DNA from: an uncultured Planctomycetota bacterium
GTDB taxonomy: Bacteria; Planctomycetota; Planctomycetia; Gemmatales; HRBIN36
Reading direction: 5' to 3'
Length of the DNA stretch: 64,000 nucleotides
Assembly: GCA_937944855.1 (NCBI GenBank)
Contig: CALFAY010000015.1
Location: 53,667-117,666, forward strand
The notes under the pieces were generated by a model. The model saw only the letters and a list, made by a program, of their open reading frames with translations, had not been told where the DNA came from and ran no database searches. The translations under genes and the position numbers were made by a program. This document shows positions 10,177 through 21,172 of this stretch, one piece after another; the stretch's first letter is position 1, and every line of letters begins with the position of its first letter.

Positions 10177-11178
10177 ATGCCTTTCCGACTCGGCATGTTA
10201 GGCATGTGGCATACGCACGCCACCGGCATCGTGCGACGGGTGGCGGAAAACCCGGAGGAGTTCACGCTGGTCGGATTCCATGATCCCGATGCCGAGGTCA
10301 TGGCCCGACGCCAGAGGGAATGGGGAACCATTCTGCCCCGCGTGCCGCTGTTCGAGTCGCCGGACGCCCTGCTGCGCCAACCGCTCGATGGCGTCCTCGT
10401 CGAAGGCCGGGTGTACGAGAACCTGAAGCTGGCCCGGCTGGCCCTGGAAGCCGGTTATCCGGTGCTTTTGGAAAAGCCCGCGGGGGACAACGGGGACGAG
10501 CACCGCCGCCTCATCGACCTGGCCCAGCGGAAGCACCTCCACGTCCAGATGATCTACCTGTTCCGCTACATGTCGGCGGTGCGGGAGATGCTGGCGCGGG
10601 CGAAGCGGAACGAGTACGGCCGCATCTACTTTTTCCGCGCCCGGCTGCCGAAAGACCTCGCCTCCTACCGGGAGTACGTGGAGGAATTGAAGCCGTACAA
10701 GGGGGGCATGTTCTTCGAGATGGCCGGTCACGTCATTGACATGATGGTGACACTGCTGGGCAAGCCGAGGTCGGTCGCACCGTTCCTGGCCCATCATCAC
10801 AGCGAACCGCCGGCAGAGTTCGTGGACAACGGCGTAGCGGTGTTCGGTTATGACCATGCCTGGGCAATTGTCGAGGTTCCGGCCCTGGAGGTCGCTCCGC
10901 ATTGCCGACGCATCGAAGTCTTCGGCACGGAAGGGGCGTGCGTCATACCGCACCTGGGCAGCGGCCATCTGCCCAACCGCAACGTGCAGCCGCTCGAAGT
11001 CTATCGCGTGGGGCAGGCCGACTGGCAGCGGCTCGAACCTCCCGCCGCCGTGCTCCAGATCAGCGACCTGCGGGAATTCGTCGCCGTGGTCACTCGCAAG
11101 AAGCCGCCGGAGTACAGCATGGAACACGACCTGATCGTGCAGGAGACCCTGCTGCGGGCTTCCCACATGCTGGCCTGA
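10177..11178 (+). CDS. Gfo/Idh/MocA family oxidoreductase
   Basis: 333 aa. The start is ATG 10177 with AAGGAG upstream. It has an N-terminal Rossmann NAD(P)-binding fold (LGMLGMWHTHATGIV) and the conserved EKPAG motif at residues 99-103, where the family has its cofactor-contacting EKP Lys. The C-terminal alpha/beta substrate domain carries 'GGMFFEMAGHVIDMM', matching the family's catalytic GG-x8-D-x3-H region. Such enzymes reduce or oxidise sugars and cyclitols, but the substrate is unknown here. It is probably co-transcribed with the upstream aminotransferase. Confidence 0.87.
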   Translation: MPFRLGMLGMWHTHATGIVRRVAENPEEFTLVGFHDPDAEVMARRQREWGTILPRVPLFESPDALLRQPLDGVLVEGRVYENLKLARLALEAGYPVLLEKPAGDNGDEHRRLIDLAQRKHLHVQMIYLFRYMSAVREMLARAKRNEYGRIYFFRARLPKDLASYREYVEELKPYKGGMFFEMAGHVIDMMVTLLGKPRSVAPFLAHHHSEPPAEFVDNGVAVFGYDHAWAIVEVPALEVAPHCRRIEVFGTEGACVIPHLGSGHLPNRNVQPLEVYRVGQADWQRLEPPAAVLQISDLREFVAVVTRKKPPEYSMEHDLIVQETLLRASHMLA

Positions 11179-11210
11179 TTCTTTCACCGGAAAGCGATCC
11201 AGGCAGCCCC

Positions 11211-11238
11211 TTGCAGCGACGATAAATCCTGCTATGAA
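11211..11238 (+). promoter_or_regulatory. Possible sigma70-type promoter for metY
   Basis: TTGCAG (11211) and TATGAA (11233) are separated by 16 bases, 50 bases before the proposed metY start. No SAM riboswitch-like fold was recognised in the short leader. Confidence 0.35.
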
Positions 11239-11248
11239 GCGTCCTTAG

Positions 11249-12583
<1,335 letters not shown>

Positions 12584-12594
12584 GGGGTCGTTCC

Positions 12595-13665
12595 ATGACG
12601 CTGCAACCCACCGTGGAAGCCGACTTCTGCTTCGCCGAGGCCGACCCGTTTCGGCTCGACTGCGGCGAGGAGTTGTCGCCCGTGCGGTTGCACTACGCGA
12701 TGTACGGCACGCCGAACGCCCGGCGGGACAACGTGGTGCTGGTCTGCCACGCCCTGTCCGGCTCGGCCCGGGTCGCCGACTGGTGGGAGGAGATGTTCGG
12801 CCCGGGCCGGCCCTTCGACACGTCCCGCTTGTGCATCGTCTGTGCGAACGTCCTGGGTTCCTGCTACGGCTCGACCGGCCCGCGCGACCTCGACCGGCGG
12901 ATCGGCCGTCCGTATGGAGCCAGCTTTCCGGTCATCACCATCGGCGACAATGTGCGGGCGCAGGCCCTCCTGATGGACCATCTCGGCGTGGACCGGGTCC
13001 GGGTGGTGATCGGCGGCTCGATCGGCGGCATGCAGGCGCTGGACTGGGCGGTGCGGTTCCCGGAGCGGGTCGAGCGCTGCATCGCCATCGGGGCCTGCCC
13101 GATTTCCGCGATGAGCCTGGCCCTGGGCCACCTGCAACGCCAAGCCATCCTCAACGACCCGGCCTGGAAGGGCGGCGAGTACGAGCCGGACGCCCAGCCG
13201 AGCCACGGTCTGGCTCTCGCCCGGGCCATTGCTATGTGTACCTACAAATCGCCTGCGTTGTTCGACAAGCGCTTCGGCCGTAAGCCGAACCGTAACGGCG
13301 AGCAGCCCGACAAGCGACTCACCGACCGTTTCGACGTCGGCGGCTACCTCGATTATCAGGGGGAAATCTTCGTCCGGCGTTTCGACGCCAACAGCTATCT
13401 GGTCATCTCCAAGGGCATGGACCTGTTCGATCTGGGCGCCACGCCGGACGAGGAGCGGAGGAACCTGGCCCGGATCCAGGCGCGTGTGACGCTCATCGGC
13501 ATCTCTTCAGACTGGCTTTTCCCGCCGGAACAGGTACGATCCCTGGCGGAGCGGATGCGAGAGGCCGGGGTTCGCGTCGAGTATCTCGAACAACAGTCGG
13601 ACCACGGACACGATGCATTCCTGGCCGACGCGGAGGATCTGGCCAGGATGCTCGGTCCGCTGTGA
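12595..13665 (+). CDS. metX: Homoserine O-acetyltransferase
   Basis: 356 aa. The start is ATG 12595 with GAGGGG upstream, overlapping the metY stop region. It is an alpha/beta-hydrolase-fold acyltransferase. The nucleophile is S142 in GGSIGGMQALDW; the C-terminal DHGHDAFL carries the catalytic His (about H339), with an Asp before it. It also has the family 'CHALSGSARVADWW' segment. It transfers an acetyl group from acetyl-CoA to homoserine and feeds MetY. Succinyl-CoA use cannot be excluded by eye, but the pairing with metY favours the acetyl form. Confidence 0.92.
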   Translation: MTLQPTVEADFCFAEADPFRLDCGEELSPVRLHYAMYGTPNARRDNVVLVCHALSGSARVADWWEEMFGPGRPFDTSRLCIVCANVLGSCYGSTGPRDLDRRIGRPYGASFPVITIGDNVRAQALLMDHLGVDRVRVVIGGSIGGMQALDWAVRFPERVERCIAIGACPISAMSLALGHLQRQAILNDPAWKGGEYEPDAQPSHGLALARAIAMCTYKSPALFDKRFGRKPNRNGEQPDKRLTDRFDVGGYLDYQGEIFVRRFDANSYLVISKGMDLFDLGATPDEERRNLARIQARVTLIGISSDWLFPPEQVRSLAERMREAGVRVEYLEQQSDHGHDAFLADAEDLARMLGPL

Positions 13666-13690
13666 ATCACTTTTCCAGGAGGGTTGCACC

Positions 13691-14632
13691 ATGCGAGCAC
13701 GGATCATCGGATGGGTTGGTTGGATGGCGGCCGTCTGGCTGTTCGGCTTCGCTTCGATCCACGCCCAGGACGAACCTAAGCCGATTCCCGGCATCGGCCC
13801 GGTCGGCAAGATCGTCAAGTTGCACGGCGGCTTCCAGTTCACCGAAGGTCCGGCCGCCGACCGGGAAGGCAACGTCTATTTCACGGACATCCCGGCGGAG
13901 AAGATCTACAAGGTCACTCCCCGCGGCGAGTTGAGCGTCTTCCAGGACAAGTCGAACCACGCCAACGGGCTGATGTTCAACCAGAAGGGCGAACTGGTGG
14001 CCTGCGAGATGGACGGGCAGGTCGTGGCCTGGAGTGCGGACGGCAAGTCGCAGCGGGTGCTGGCTTCCGAGTATCAGGGCAAGCGGTTCAACGCGCCCAA
14101 CGACCTGGTCATCGACCGCACCGGCGGCATCTACTTCACGGACCCGACCTTCCGCGCACCGCAGCCGTTGCCGCAGGGCAAAGCGGCCGTCTATTACCTG
14201 AGTCCGGAGGGCAAGGTGACGCGGTTGATCGACAACTTGCCCAATCCCAACGGCATCATCCTCTCGCCCGATGAGAAGACGCTGTATGTGATTCCCACCG
14301 GCCAGGCGGAGATGATGGCCTACCCCGTCGAAGCTCCGGGCAAGCTCGGCAAGGGCCGCGTGTTCTGCACGCTCCAGCAGCTGTCCGGGCGGACGGGAAC
14401 CGGCGGCGACGGGCTGACCGTGGATGTCAAAGGCAATCTCTACATCACGTCGCAACTGGGGATCCAGGTCTTCAACCCCGAAGGGAAGCTGCTGGGCATC
14501 CTGGCGTTTCCGGAGCAGCCGGCCAACGTGACGTTCGGCGGGCCGGATCGCAAGACGCTGTATGTGACGGCCCGGACCTCGCTATACACGGTGCCGATGG
14601 AGATCGCCGGGCACGAGTTCGCTAAACCGTGA
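13691..14632 (+). CDS. SMP-30/gluconolactonase-like exported beta-propeller protein
   Basis: 313 aa. The start is ATG 13691, preceded by AGGAGGG. An N-terminal signal peptide (about residues 1-25, ending before QDEPK) points to export. The rest is a six-bladed propeller with SMP-30 family hallmarks: 'FTEGPAADREGNVYFTDI', 'NAPNDLVIDRTGGIYFTDP' and a 'NPNGIILSPDEKTLYV' strand. These contribute the Glu, Asn and Asp that bind the divalent metal. It is likely a periplasmic lactonase for a sugar lactone. It follows metX by 25 bases on the same strand, but shared function is not evident. Confidence 0.87.
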   Translation: MRARIIGWVGWMAAVWLFGFASIHAQDEPKPIPGIGPVGKIVKLHGGFQFTEGPAADREGNVYFTDIPAEKIYKVTPRGELSVFQDKSNHANGLMFNQKGELVACEMDGQVVAWSADGKSQRVLASEYQGKRFNAPNDLVIDRTGGIYFTDPTFRAPQPLPQGKAAVYYLSPEGKVTRLIDNLPNPNGIILSPDEKTLYVIPTGQAEMMAYPVEAPGKLGKGRVFCTLQQLSGRTGTGGDGLTVDVKGNLYITSQLGIQVFNPEGKLLGILAFPEQPANVTFGGPDRKTLYVTARTSLYTVPMEIAGHEFAKP

Positions 14633-14645
14633 GCGGTTCGGTTGA

Positions 14646-14674
14646 TTGGCCGGTTTCCCGGCGACGATTATAAT
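14646..14674 (+). promoter_or_regulatory. sigma70-type promoter for aspS
   Basis: TTGGCC and a perfect TATAAT are separated by 17 bases. Transcription would start near 14681, right at the foot of the hairpin 14684-14709 and about 50 bases before the aspS ATG. Confidence 0.55.
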
Positions 14675-14683
14675 GCCCCTGCT

Positions 14684-14709
14684 GCTGCCCCGGACCGTTC
14701 CGGGGCAGC
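14684..14709 (+). promoter_or_regulatory. Perfect GC-rich hairpin at the 5' end of the aspS transcript
   Basis: An 11-bp stem (GCTGCCCCGGA with TCCGGGGCAGC) and 4-base loop CCGT lie between the TATAAT box and the ATG. There is no T run, so this is a 5' leader structure rather than a terminator. It may stabilise the mRNA or regulate translation. Confidence 0.6.
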
Positions 14710-14730
14710 GTCGTCAAGGGGCCGATTCCT

Positions 14731-16491
14731 ATGCAAAAACTGCGGCGAACCCACACCTGCGGGGAACTGCGTCAGTGTGATGTCGGCAAGCAAGTGGTGC
14801 TGTGCGGCTGGGTCCACACCTACCGCGATCATGGCGGCGTGGTGTTCGTGGACCTGCGCGATCGCTACGGCATGACGCAGATCGTCTTTGATCCCGAATT
14901 TGGCAAGGAGGTCCACGAAATCGGCCGGTCGCTGCGCTCCGAGTACGTTGTCGCCGTCCGTGGCCAGGTCGCCGCTCGCCCCGCCGACAAGCGCAATCCG
15001 AAGATCGCCACCGGGGACATCGAAGTCCGGGCCTTGGAAGCGGAGATCCTCAACACCGCCGATCCGTTGCCCTTCGACCTCACCTCCGCCGACCTGCCGG
15101 GCGAGGAGATCCGTCTGGAGTATCGCTATCTGGACCTGCGCCGCCCGGCGATGCAGCAGATCCTCATTCTGCGGCATCGGCTCAACCATCTGATCCGCAG
15201 TTACTTCGACCGGCACAATTTCATCGAAGTCGAAACGCCGATGCTGGGCCGGAGCACGCCGGAGGGCGCGCGGGACTACCTCGTGCCCAGCCGCATCCAC
15301 ATCGGCTCCTGGTACGCTCTGCCGCAATCGCCGCAGCTGTACAAGCAGATTCTCATGGTGGCCGGGTTCGACCGCTACTACCAGATCGCCCGCTGTCTGC
15401 GGGACGAGGATTTGCGGGCTAATCGCCAACCCGAGTTCACCCAGCTCGACATGGAGATGTCCTTCGTGGAGCGGGAGGACATCTTCGAGATCATCGAGGG
15501 CATGACCGCCCTGGTATTCAAGGAACTCATCAATGTCGAGGTTCCTCTGCCATTGCCGAGGATCAAGTACGCCGACGCCATGCTCCGCTACGGCAACGAC
15601 AAACCCGACCTGCGGTTCGGCCTGGAAATCCAGGAACTCAGCGACCTGGCCGGGGAGACGGAGTTTCGCGTGTTCCGGTCGGCGGTGGAGAGCGGGGGCA
15701 AGGTCCGCGGCCTGTGCGTGCCCGGCGGCGCGGACAAGTTCAGCCGCAAGGGACTCGACGAACTTGAAGAGGTCGCCAAACGCTTCGGGGCCAAGGGCCT
15801 GGCCTGGATCAGAGTCGAGGCCGAGCGGTTCAACTCGCCCATCGAAAAATTCCTCCCGGCTGCGGTGCAAGCGAAGCTGCGGGAGCGGTTCGGGGCCAAG
15901 GCTGGCGATCTGCTCCTGTTCGTGGCCGACAAGGAAGAGACCGTCTGCGCCGCCCTCAGCGCCGTCCGCAACCACCTGGGCGAGGTGTTGAATCTGTGCA
16001 AGCCCGGCGATTACAAGCTGGCGTGGATCATCGACTTCCCCCTGTTGCAATGGGACACGGAGGAGAACCGCTGGGTGGCGAACCACCATCCGTTCACCAG
16101 TCCGATGGACGAAGACCTCGACCGCTTGGAAAGCGATCCCGGTTCGGTGCGGGCCAAGGCTTATGACCTGGTGATCAACGGCGACGAGTGTGGCGGAGGC
16201 AGCATCCGAATCCATCGTCCCGACGTGCAGCAGCGGGTGTTCAATCTCCTGGGCATCGGGCCGGAGCAGGCGAAGAAGCGCTTCGGCTTCCTGCTCGACG
16301 CCCTGCGGTTCGGCGCGCCGCCGCACGGGGGCATCGCCCTGGGTCTGGACCGCTGGGTGATGATGCTGGCCGGGTTGAACAACATCCGCGATTGCATCGC
16401 GTTTCCGAAGACGCAGCGTGCCACCGACCTGATGACCGGCGCGCCGGCACCGGTCGATCCGAAGCAACTGAAGGAACTCGGCCTGAAGTAG
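14731..16491 (+). CDS. aspS: Aspartate--tRNA ligase
   Basis: 586 aa, full bacterial length. An N-terminal OB-fold anticodon domain (about 1-110, '[20 protein letters not shown]') is followed by the class-II catalytic core with '[20 protein letters not shown]', '[20 protein letters not shown]' (motif 2) and '[12 protein letters not shown]' (motif 3). The bacterial GAD insertion sits in the middle (about 290-420). It charges tRNA with aspartate; whether it also serves tRNA-Asn is not decidable. It has its own promoter and leader hairpin and heads a run continuing with an MBL hydrolase, def and fmt. Confidence 0.96.
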   Translation: MQKLRRTHTCGELRQCDVGKQVVLCGWVHTYRDHGGVVFVDLRDRYGMTQIVFDPEFGKEVHEIGRSLRSEYVVAVRGQVAARPADKRNPKIATGDIEVRALEAEILNTADPLPFDLTSADLPGEEIRLEYRYLDLRRPAMQQILILRHRLNHLIRSYFDRHNFIEVETPMLGRSTPEGARDYLVPSRIHIGSWYALPQSPQLYKQILMVAGFDRYYQIARCLRDEDLRANRQPEFTQLDMEMSFVEREDIFEIIEGMTALVFKELINVEVPLPLPRIKYADAMLRYGNDKPDLRFGLEIQELSDLAGETEFRVFRSAVESGGKVRGLCVPGGADKFSRKGLDELEEVAKRFGAKGLAWIRVEAERFNSPIEKFLPAAVQAKLRERFGAKAGDLLLFVADKEETVCAALSAVRNHLGEVLNLCKPGDYKLAWIIDFPLLQWDTEENRWVANHHPFTSPMDEDLDRLESDPGSVRAKAYDLVINGDECGGGSIRIHRPDVQQRVFNLLGIGPEQAKKRFGFLLDALRFGAPPHGGIALGLDRWVMMLAGLNNIRDCIAFPKTQRATDLMTGAPAPVDPKQLKELGLK

Positions 16492-16495
16492 CGGC

Positions 16496-17335
16496 ATGAT
16501 CGAAAACGCTCCCATCTGGCGGCTTCAGCACGCCGGGCTGACCATCGAGGGCTACTCGCGAGCGGCCGTCCAGTCGTATTGGCGGATTCCCGAATTGAAG
16601 CTCGGTTTCGACCTGGGCGCTCAACCGTGGGAATTCATGGGCACAGCGACATGGCTGGTGACGCACACCCATCTGGACCACGCCGCCGCCCTGCCGGTGT
16701 ACGTCGCCCGCCGCCGCATGATGCGCATGGACCCGCCCACCATCTATCTGCCGGCCGAGATGCTCGACGACGTCAAAAGGCTTCTGCTGGTGTGGCACCG
16801 TCTGGATCGGGGACGGATGCTGTGCGAACTGCACGGCGTACTGCCCGGCGACGAGATCGCCCTGTCCCGGGAACACGTCGTCACCGTCTTCCGCACCGCG
16901 CACACCATCCCTTCGGTCGGTTTCGTGGTCTGGGACCGGCGGAACAAGCTCAAGGAAGAATACTTCGGGTTGAGCGGCAACCAGATCCGCGACTTGCGGT
17001 TAAGCGGCGTCGAAGTGACGCGGGAGGTCCGCACCCCCCTGGTGGCCTACACCGGGGACACTTCCCCTGCGGGTCTGGACAACTACCCGCCCGTGTACGA
17101 GGCCAAGGTGCTTATCACCGAAGTCAGCTTCATCATGCCCAACCATCGGCGAGAGAAGATCCACAAGTACGGACACATCCACCTGGACGACCTGATCGAA
17201 CGCAAGGACCGCTTCCGCAATGAAATCATCATCTGCGCCCATTTCAGCACCCGGTATCACGCTCCCCAGATTCAAAAAATCCTCGACCGCAAAGTGCCGC
17301 CTGATTTGCGAGAACGCTTGCGGCTTTGCATATGA
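16496..17335 (+). CDS. Metallo-beta-lactamase fold hydrolase, ribonuclease Z-like
   Basis: 279 aa. The ATG lies 4 bases after the aspS stop, suggesting translational coupling. The metal-binding HTHLDH motif is at residues 57-62; further ligands lie in [17 protein letters not shown] and a C-terminal CAHFSTRYH. The overall pattern (absence of a C-terminal RNA-specificity exosite that I can recognise, but the TxHxxHxxG-like spacing) resembles RNase Z/ElaC relatives that process tRNA 3' ends. Its place between a tRNA synthetase and translation-initiation genes fits, but a different MBL activity is possible. Confidence 0.8.
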   Translation: MIENAPIWRLQHAGLTIEGYSRAAVQSYWRIPELKLGFDLGAQPWEFMGTATWLVTHTHLDHAAALPVYVARRRMMRMDPPTIYLPAEMLDDVKRLLLVWHRLDRGRMLCELHGVLPGDEIALSREHVVTVFRTAHTIPSVGFVVWDRRNKLKEEYFGLSGNQIRDLRLSGVEVTREVRTPLVAYTGDTSPAGLDNYPPVYEAKVLITEVSFIMPNHRREKIHKYGHIHLDDLIERKDRFRNEIIICAHFSTRYHAPQIQKILDRKVPPDLRERLRLCI

Positions 17336-17385
17336 TGGAATACAGGAAGACGCTGGCAATTCACGCTTGCAAAGAGGTTTCTGCG

Positions 17386-17982
17386 TTGGCCCTGAAAATC
17401 GTCAAGTATCCGCATCCATCGTTACGTCATCCGGCCAAGCCGATCAGCTTGATCGACGCTGCGCTCCGCAAGATCGTCGCCGAGATGCTCGAAACCATGT
17501 ACGAGCATCAGGGTCTCGGACTGGCCGCGCCGCAGGTCGCCTTGCCCTTCCAGGTCTTCGTCATGAATCCGACCGGCGATCCCCAGCAGCGGGACAAGGA
17601 GCAGGTCTTCATCAATCCCGAACTGAGCGACCCCAAGGGGATCGTCGAGGCGGAGGAAGGTTGTCTCAGTTTTCCCGATCTGTATCAGAAGGTGCGGCGG
17701 GCCAGGCAGGTGAGGGTACAGGCCTACGATGCCGAGGGCCGACTTATCGACCGCGTTGTCACCGATCTGGAATCGCGGATCGTCCAGCACGAAACCGACC
17801 ATCTGCACGGCAAGCTGTTTATCGACTATTTCAGTCCCGGAGCGAAGCTGTCGAGTCGAGCCGTTCTCGAAGCCTTCGAGAAGGAACACCGGCGCGCTCA
17901 GGAACGCGGCGACTTGCCTTCGGATGCGGAACTCATTCGGCAATTGAAAGCGTTGGAAAAGGAACCGATTGTGGTCGGTTGA
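17386..17982 (+). CDS. def: Peptide deformylase
   Basis: 198 aa from TTG 17386, which has AGAGG 8 bases upstream and gives the classic N-terminus (ALKIVKYPHPSLRH); an ATG at 17335 in the same frame would add 17 atypical residues. All three motifs are present: GLGLAAPQ, EGCLSFP (metal ligand C93) and the HETDH zinc site at 135-139. It removes the N-formyl group from nascent proteins. fmt, the enzyme that adds it, follows 88 bases downstream, as in many genomes. Confidence 0.94.
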   Translation: MALKIVKYPHPSLRHPAKPISLIDAALRKIVAEMLETMYEHQGLGLAAPQVALPFQVFVMNPTGDPQQRDKEQVFINPELSDPKGIVEAEEGCLSFPDLYQKVRRARQVRVQAYDAEGRLIDRVVTDLESRIVQHETDHLHGKLFIDYFSPGAKLSSRAVLEAFEKEHRRAQERGDLPSDAELIRQLKALEKEPIVVG

Positions 17983-18070
17983 CGAGGGGCTGTGGTCCTG
18001 TGTTCGGCTGTAAGGTGGACCGGGGTCCGAAGCCCTTTGCTCGCTTGGGCGGTTTGCGGGAGTGCCGGTG

Positions 18071-19027
18071 ATGCGGATTGTGATGATGGGCACGGGCAGC
18101 TTCGCCGAACCGACCTTCCTGGCCCTCACCCAGACCCGCCATCCCGTCGTCGCTCTTGTCACCAATCCCGACCGGCCCGCCGGCAAGGACCGGGAAATGG
18201 TCCGACCGATCAAAAAGCTGGCCGTGGAGCGGGACATTCCCGTGTTTCAGCCGGAGTCGGTGAACAGCCCGGAGGGCGTGGCTGGGGTGCGGTCGTTTCA
18301 GCCTGATCTGCTCGTGGTCGCGGCCTACGGGCAGATTTTGTCGGCGGAAGTCCTTGAGTCGGCTCCACTGGGGGGCATCAATGTCCACGCCTCGCTGCTG
18401 CCGAAATACCGCGGAGCAGCCCCCGTCGAATGGGCGATCTATCATGGAGAGACGCAGACCGGCGTGACGATCATCCGCATGTCCACCAGGCTGGACGCCG
18501 GCGAGATGCTGGCTCAGGAAGCTGTGGACATCCTACCCGACGAAACCGCCGGGCAATTGGAGGCCCGCCTGGCCCAGATCGGCGCGCGGCTGGCAGTCGA
18601 GGTCGTGGAGCGAATGGCGGTCGGCGAGGTCCGCGGCATCCCGCAGGATCCCCGGCTTGTCACCAAGGCTCCCAAGCTCAAGAAAGAACACGGCTTGATC
18701 GACTGGAGCCGACCCGCTCATCTGGTGTGCTGTCAAATCCGGGCGATGCAGCCGTGGCCGACGCCGTACACCTTCCTGCACCACCCCGGCAAACCGCCGC
18801 TACGGTTGATCGTGCTGAAGGCGGAACCGCAGGGCTTACGACCTGCGCTGGCGGAACCGGGTTCGGTGGTGGCGGTCGCTGCCGACGGCGTCCTCATCGC
18901 CGCCGGGGATGGCTGTGTGCGTCCCCTGATCGTCCAACCGGCCGGGAAAAAGCCCATGACCACGGCCGAGTTCCTTCGCGGCCATCCGGTCCAGGTCGGC
19001 GACCGATTTGGCCCCGAGTCTCTCTGA
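18071..19027 (+). CDS. fmt: Methionyl-tRNA formyltransferase
   Basis: 318 aa. The start is ATG 18071, with GGGAG about 10 bases upstream; GTG 18062 is too close to that box. The N-terminal formyltransferase domain has 'MGTGSFAEPTFLAL' and catalytic N104 and H106 in INVHASLLPKYRGAAP, with a downstream Asp in TRLDAGEML. The C-terminal OB-like tRNA-binding domain has 'IDWSRPA' and 'AMQPWPTPYTFL'. It formylates initiator Met-tRNA with 10-formyl-THF and works with def just upstream. Confidence 0.95.
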   Translation: MRIVMMGTGSFAEPTFLALTQTRHPVVALVTNPDRPAGKDREMVRPIKKLAVERDIPVFQPESVNSPEGVAGVRSFQPDLLVVAAYGQILSAEVLESAPLGGINVHASLLPKYRGAAPVEWAIYHGETQTGVTIIRMSTRLDAGEMLAQEAVDILPDETAGQLEARLAQIGARLAVEVVERMAVGEVRGIPQDPRLVTKAPKLKKEHGLIDWSRPAHLVCCQIRAMQPWPTPYTFLHHPGKPPLRLIVLKAEPQGLRPALAEPGSVVAVAADGVLIAAGDGCVRPLIVQPAGKKPMTTAEFLRGHPVQVGDRFGPESL

Positions 19028-19100
19028 TTCGTGACCTATGCTTTTGATGGTCGGCCATGAAGCCGACGCCGCAGAGGTTCCGCCATCGGGAGAGTCTGCC

Positions 19101-19958
19101 GTGACCACCTTGCCCATGCCCAGGACGCTGCCCGACGAAACCGGCTACAACACGGAGAACAACCACGGGCTGGAGACCGGCTGGCAGGAGGTGGCCGACG
19201 GCCTAGGCCGAATGCTGCTCGGCAACGGGGTGCAGATCCTTCTGGCCTTCGTTTTTCTGGTGAGCCTGTTGATCCTGCCCGACCTGATGAAATCCATGCG
19301 TGGCATCAATGCCAAGGCGGAGTGGGGGCTGATCGCGGCCTACGTCGGCGGATCGGCCCTGGGACTGGGCTGGTTGTACGGCTTTTGGCTGATGTTGTCG
19401 GGCCAGTGGAAGTGCCTGGCTGCCCCGGAACGCCGCCACGCCAAGCCGTTCCTGTTCGCCAGTCTGTTGTGTCTGCTGGCCGCGCCTGTTCTGGGCGTTC
19501 TCGGCGGGTGGCTCGGCGGTCTGGACGAGCTGGCCAACAGCCGACCCACTGCGGCACAGCCCGGCTTGGAGGCCCGCCATTACGTCTCGATCGCCTCGGG
19601 CCTGCTGAGCCTGGGGGCGACGGTGCTGTTCATCTTCTTTCTAAGGGCTTGCGCACAGTGCTTCGACAACCGCTTCCTGGTCTGGTCGGCCAATGCCTAC
19701 CTGCTCATCACGCTCGGACTGCTGGCACTCGCCCTGGGGATTACACTCCAGATCGTGACGGTGGACTTCGATCCGCGTCTGCTTCAGAAGGGCATCAGAA
19801 AAAGCGATTTCGGCGTGGTTTTGCAGTTGGGGCCGCTGCTGGTCCTTGGGGCTGGAAGCGTGATTTCCTATCTGTGGTATCTCGGCCTGCTGTGGGCGAC
19901 ACGGAACGTCATTGTGAACGGCTTGACGAGCCGGACCTCTCGCTCCGCGGCGTGGTGA
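19101..19958 (+). CDS. Hypothetical multi-spanning membrane protein
   Basis: 285 aa from GTG 19101, which has GGGAGAG 8 bases upstream; ATG 19038 in the same frame is the alternative. Five to six hydrophobic segments are visible, including 'ILLAFVFLVSLLIL', 'AAYVGGSALGLGWLYGFWLM', 'FASLLCLLAAPVLGVLGGWL', 'GATVLFIFFLRACAQCF' and 'LLITLGLLALALGITLQI'. No catalytic motif or known family is recognised. Its 3' end lies 6 bases from the convergent secretin-N-like gene. Confidence 0.7.
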   Translation: MTTLPMPRTLPDETGYNTENNHGLETGWQEVADGLGRMLLGNGVQILLAFVFLVSLLILPDLMKSMRGINAKAEWGLIAAYVGGSALGLGWLYGFWLMLSGQWKCLAAPERRHAKPFLFASLLCLLAAPVLGVLGGWLGGLDELANSRPTAAQPGLEARHYVSIASGLLSLGATVLFIFFLRACAQCFDNRFLVWSANAYLLITLGLLALALGITLQIVTVDFDPRLLQKGIRKSDFGVVLQLGPLLVLGAGSVISYLWYLGLLWATRNVIVNGLTSRTSRSAAW

Positions 19959-19964
19959 CGCTGC

Positions 19965-20987
19965 TCACCGATCTCGATACGTCGGCCCCTCGTTCTTGGG
20001 ACGCTTGCCGTCCTCTTCCTCCGGCTGCGCCTTGCGATTGGACCCCGCGGCTTGACCGCTTCCTTTCGGCTTGTCGGAATCGGGCTGGTCCGGGTCGGTG
20101 GTGTCGAGGGCGGAAATGGCGTCGGCAAGGTCTTTGAGTTCCTGTTCCGGACCGTAGGCGACCACCAGATTCAACTCCGGCACGGCAACCACCCGGGCCG
20201 CCGTTCCGAGGCTTTCCATCTGCTCGGCGACCTTCCGCGGATTGGCTTCCTTGAGGCGAAAGGCACGGATGTGCGAGAGCTTGGGGATCGGCTGGTCCTC
20301 GGGCAGGTCGAGCACGGTAAACAGTTCAGCGGCAGCAAGCACGTCCGGTTCGAGTCCCCGCATCAGAATCGTCTTGCTCTTGCCGTCCACGGCGATGCGG
20401 TAGCGTTCCGGCGGGCCGATGGGCGGGGCCGGAGCGTTGCCCCCGCCAAAGGGACCGGCGAATCCCGGAACGCCGGGCGGACGCGGCAGGGTCGGTGCCA
20501 TCGGCGATGCACCCGAGGGGATGCCGCTGGGCTGACCGGAACCGCCGAGACCACCGGGCGGAGGCGGCAGGCGGGGGTAGGGGATCACGGCCCCGGGTCC
20601 GGTCGGCATGGGAAGTTGATCCGCCGCGCCTTGGCCGCCGGGGTTGGTTCCCGTTCCGCCTCCGAACGGCGTGGCCGCTCCCGCTGCCGGCCCAGCTCCC
20701 GGACCGACACCGGACCCCGGAAGCGGATCCCGAAGGTACGGCGGACCGTCGGGTTGATTACCCCGCCGTCTGCTGGCGTTGGGATTGGGAATAAACACCT
20801 CGGGCGGTTCCGTCAGCAACTCCTCCAGAACCTCCACGGCCCGTTCCGGGTCGAAGTTCTTGAGCCGGAACACACGATTGCGGACGACATTGGGATTGCC
20901 TTTGCCGCTGCCGCTCTGTTGGGCCGGGCCTTCTCCAGCCACGATCACAACCGCCAACGCCACGCACACCACACTTCCCAGCCGCAT
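19965..20987 (-). CDS. Secretin N0/N1-like repeat protein with Pro/Gly-rich linker, exported
   Basis: 340 aa. The start is ATG 20987, with GAGGAGGG upstream. A signal peptide (about 1-23, 'GSVVCVALAVVIVAGEG') is followed by a first short secretin-type strand-helix unit ('NRVFRLKNFDPERAVEVLEE', about 37-56), a long Pro/Gly-rich linker (about 65-190) and a second unit (about 205-305: 'IRAFRLKEANPRKVAEQMES', 'LNLVVAYGPEQELKDLADAI') resembling secretin/NolW domains. The tail is charged. No beta-barrel domain is present, so it is probably a periplasmic accessory or a stand-alone domain protein. Confidence 0.72.
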   Translation of the reverse strand: MRLGSVVCVALAVVIVAGEGPAQQSGSGKGNPNVVRNRVFRLKNFDPERAVEVLEELLTEPPEVFIPNPNASRRRGNQPDGPPYLRDPLPGSGVGPGAGPAAGAATPFGGGTGTNPGGQGAADQLPMPTGPGAVIPYPRLPPPPGGLGGSGQPSGIPSGASPMAPTLPRPPGVPGFAGPFGGGNAPAPPIGPPERYRIAVDGKSKTILMRGLEPDVLAAAELFTVLDLPEDQPIPKLSHIRAFRLKEANPRKVAEQMESLGTAARVVAVPELNLVVAYGPEQELKDLADAISALDTTDPDQPDSDKPKGSGQAAGSNRKAQPEEEDGKRPKNEGPTYRDR

Positions 20988-21172
20988 GACAAAGCCCTCC
21001 TCGCTTCGGGAGGCCCAAGGGTACGCCACTAAGATGAGGGTATTCGCCACGCATCCTACCAGCGGTTAGTATAACCTCTGAACAAAGGGTTACACAAGCG
21101 GACAGGATCTGGCTTGGCTCCTGTACTTAGGAAGCCCGGTTTCGTCAACGACCTTGTCTGGAGGGTGCCGCC

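Noticed and set aside
14668..16515. 615-codon minus-strand frame opposite aspS
   Set aside because: It is antisense to a complete aspartyl-tRNA synthetase and shows no motif or ribosome site.
20341..20365. GGTTCGAGTCCCC, resembling a tRNA T-arm
   Set aside because: It lies within the secretin-like coding sequence and has no acceptor or anticodon arms around it.
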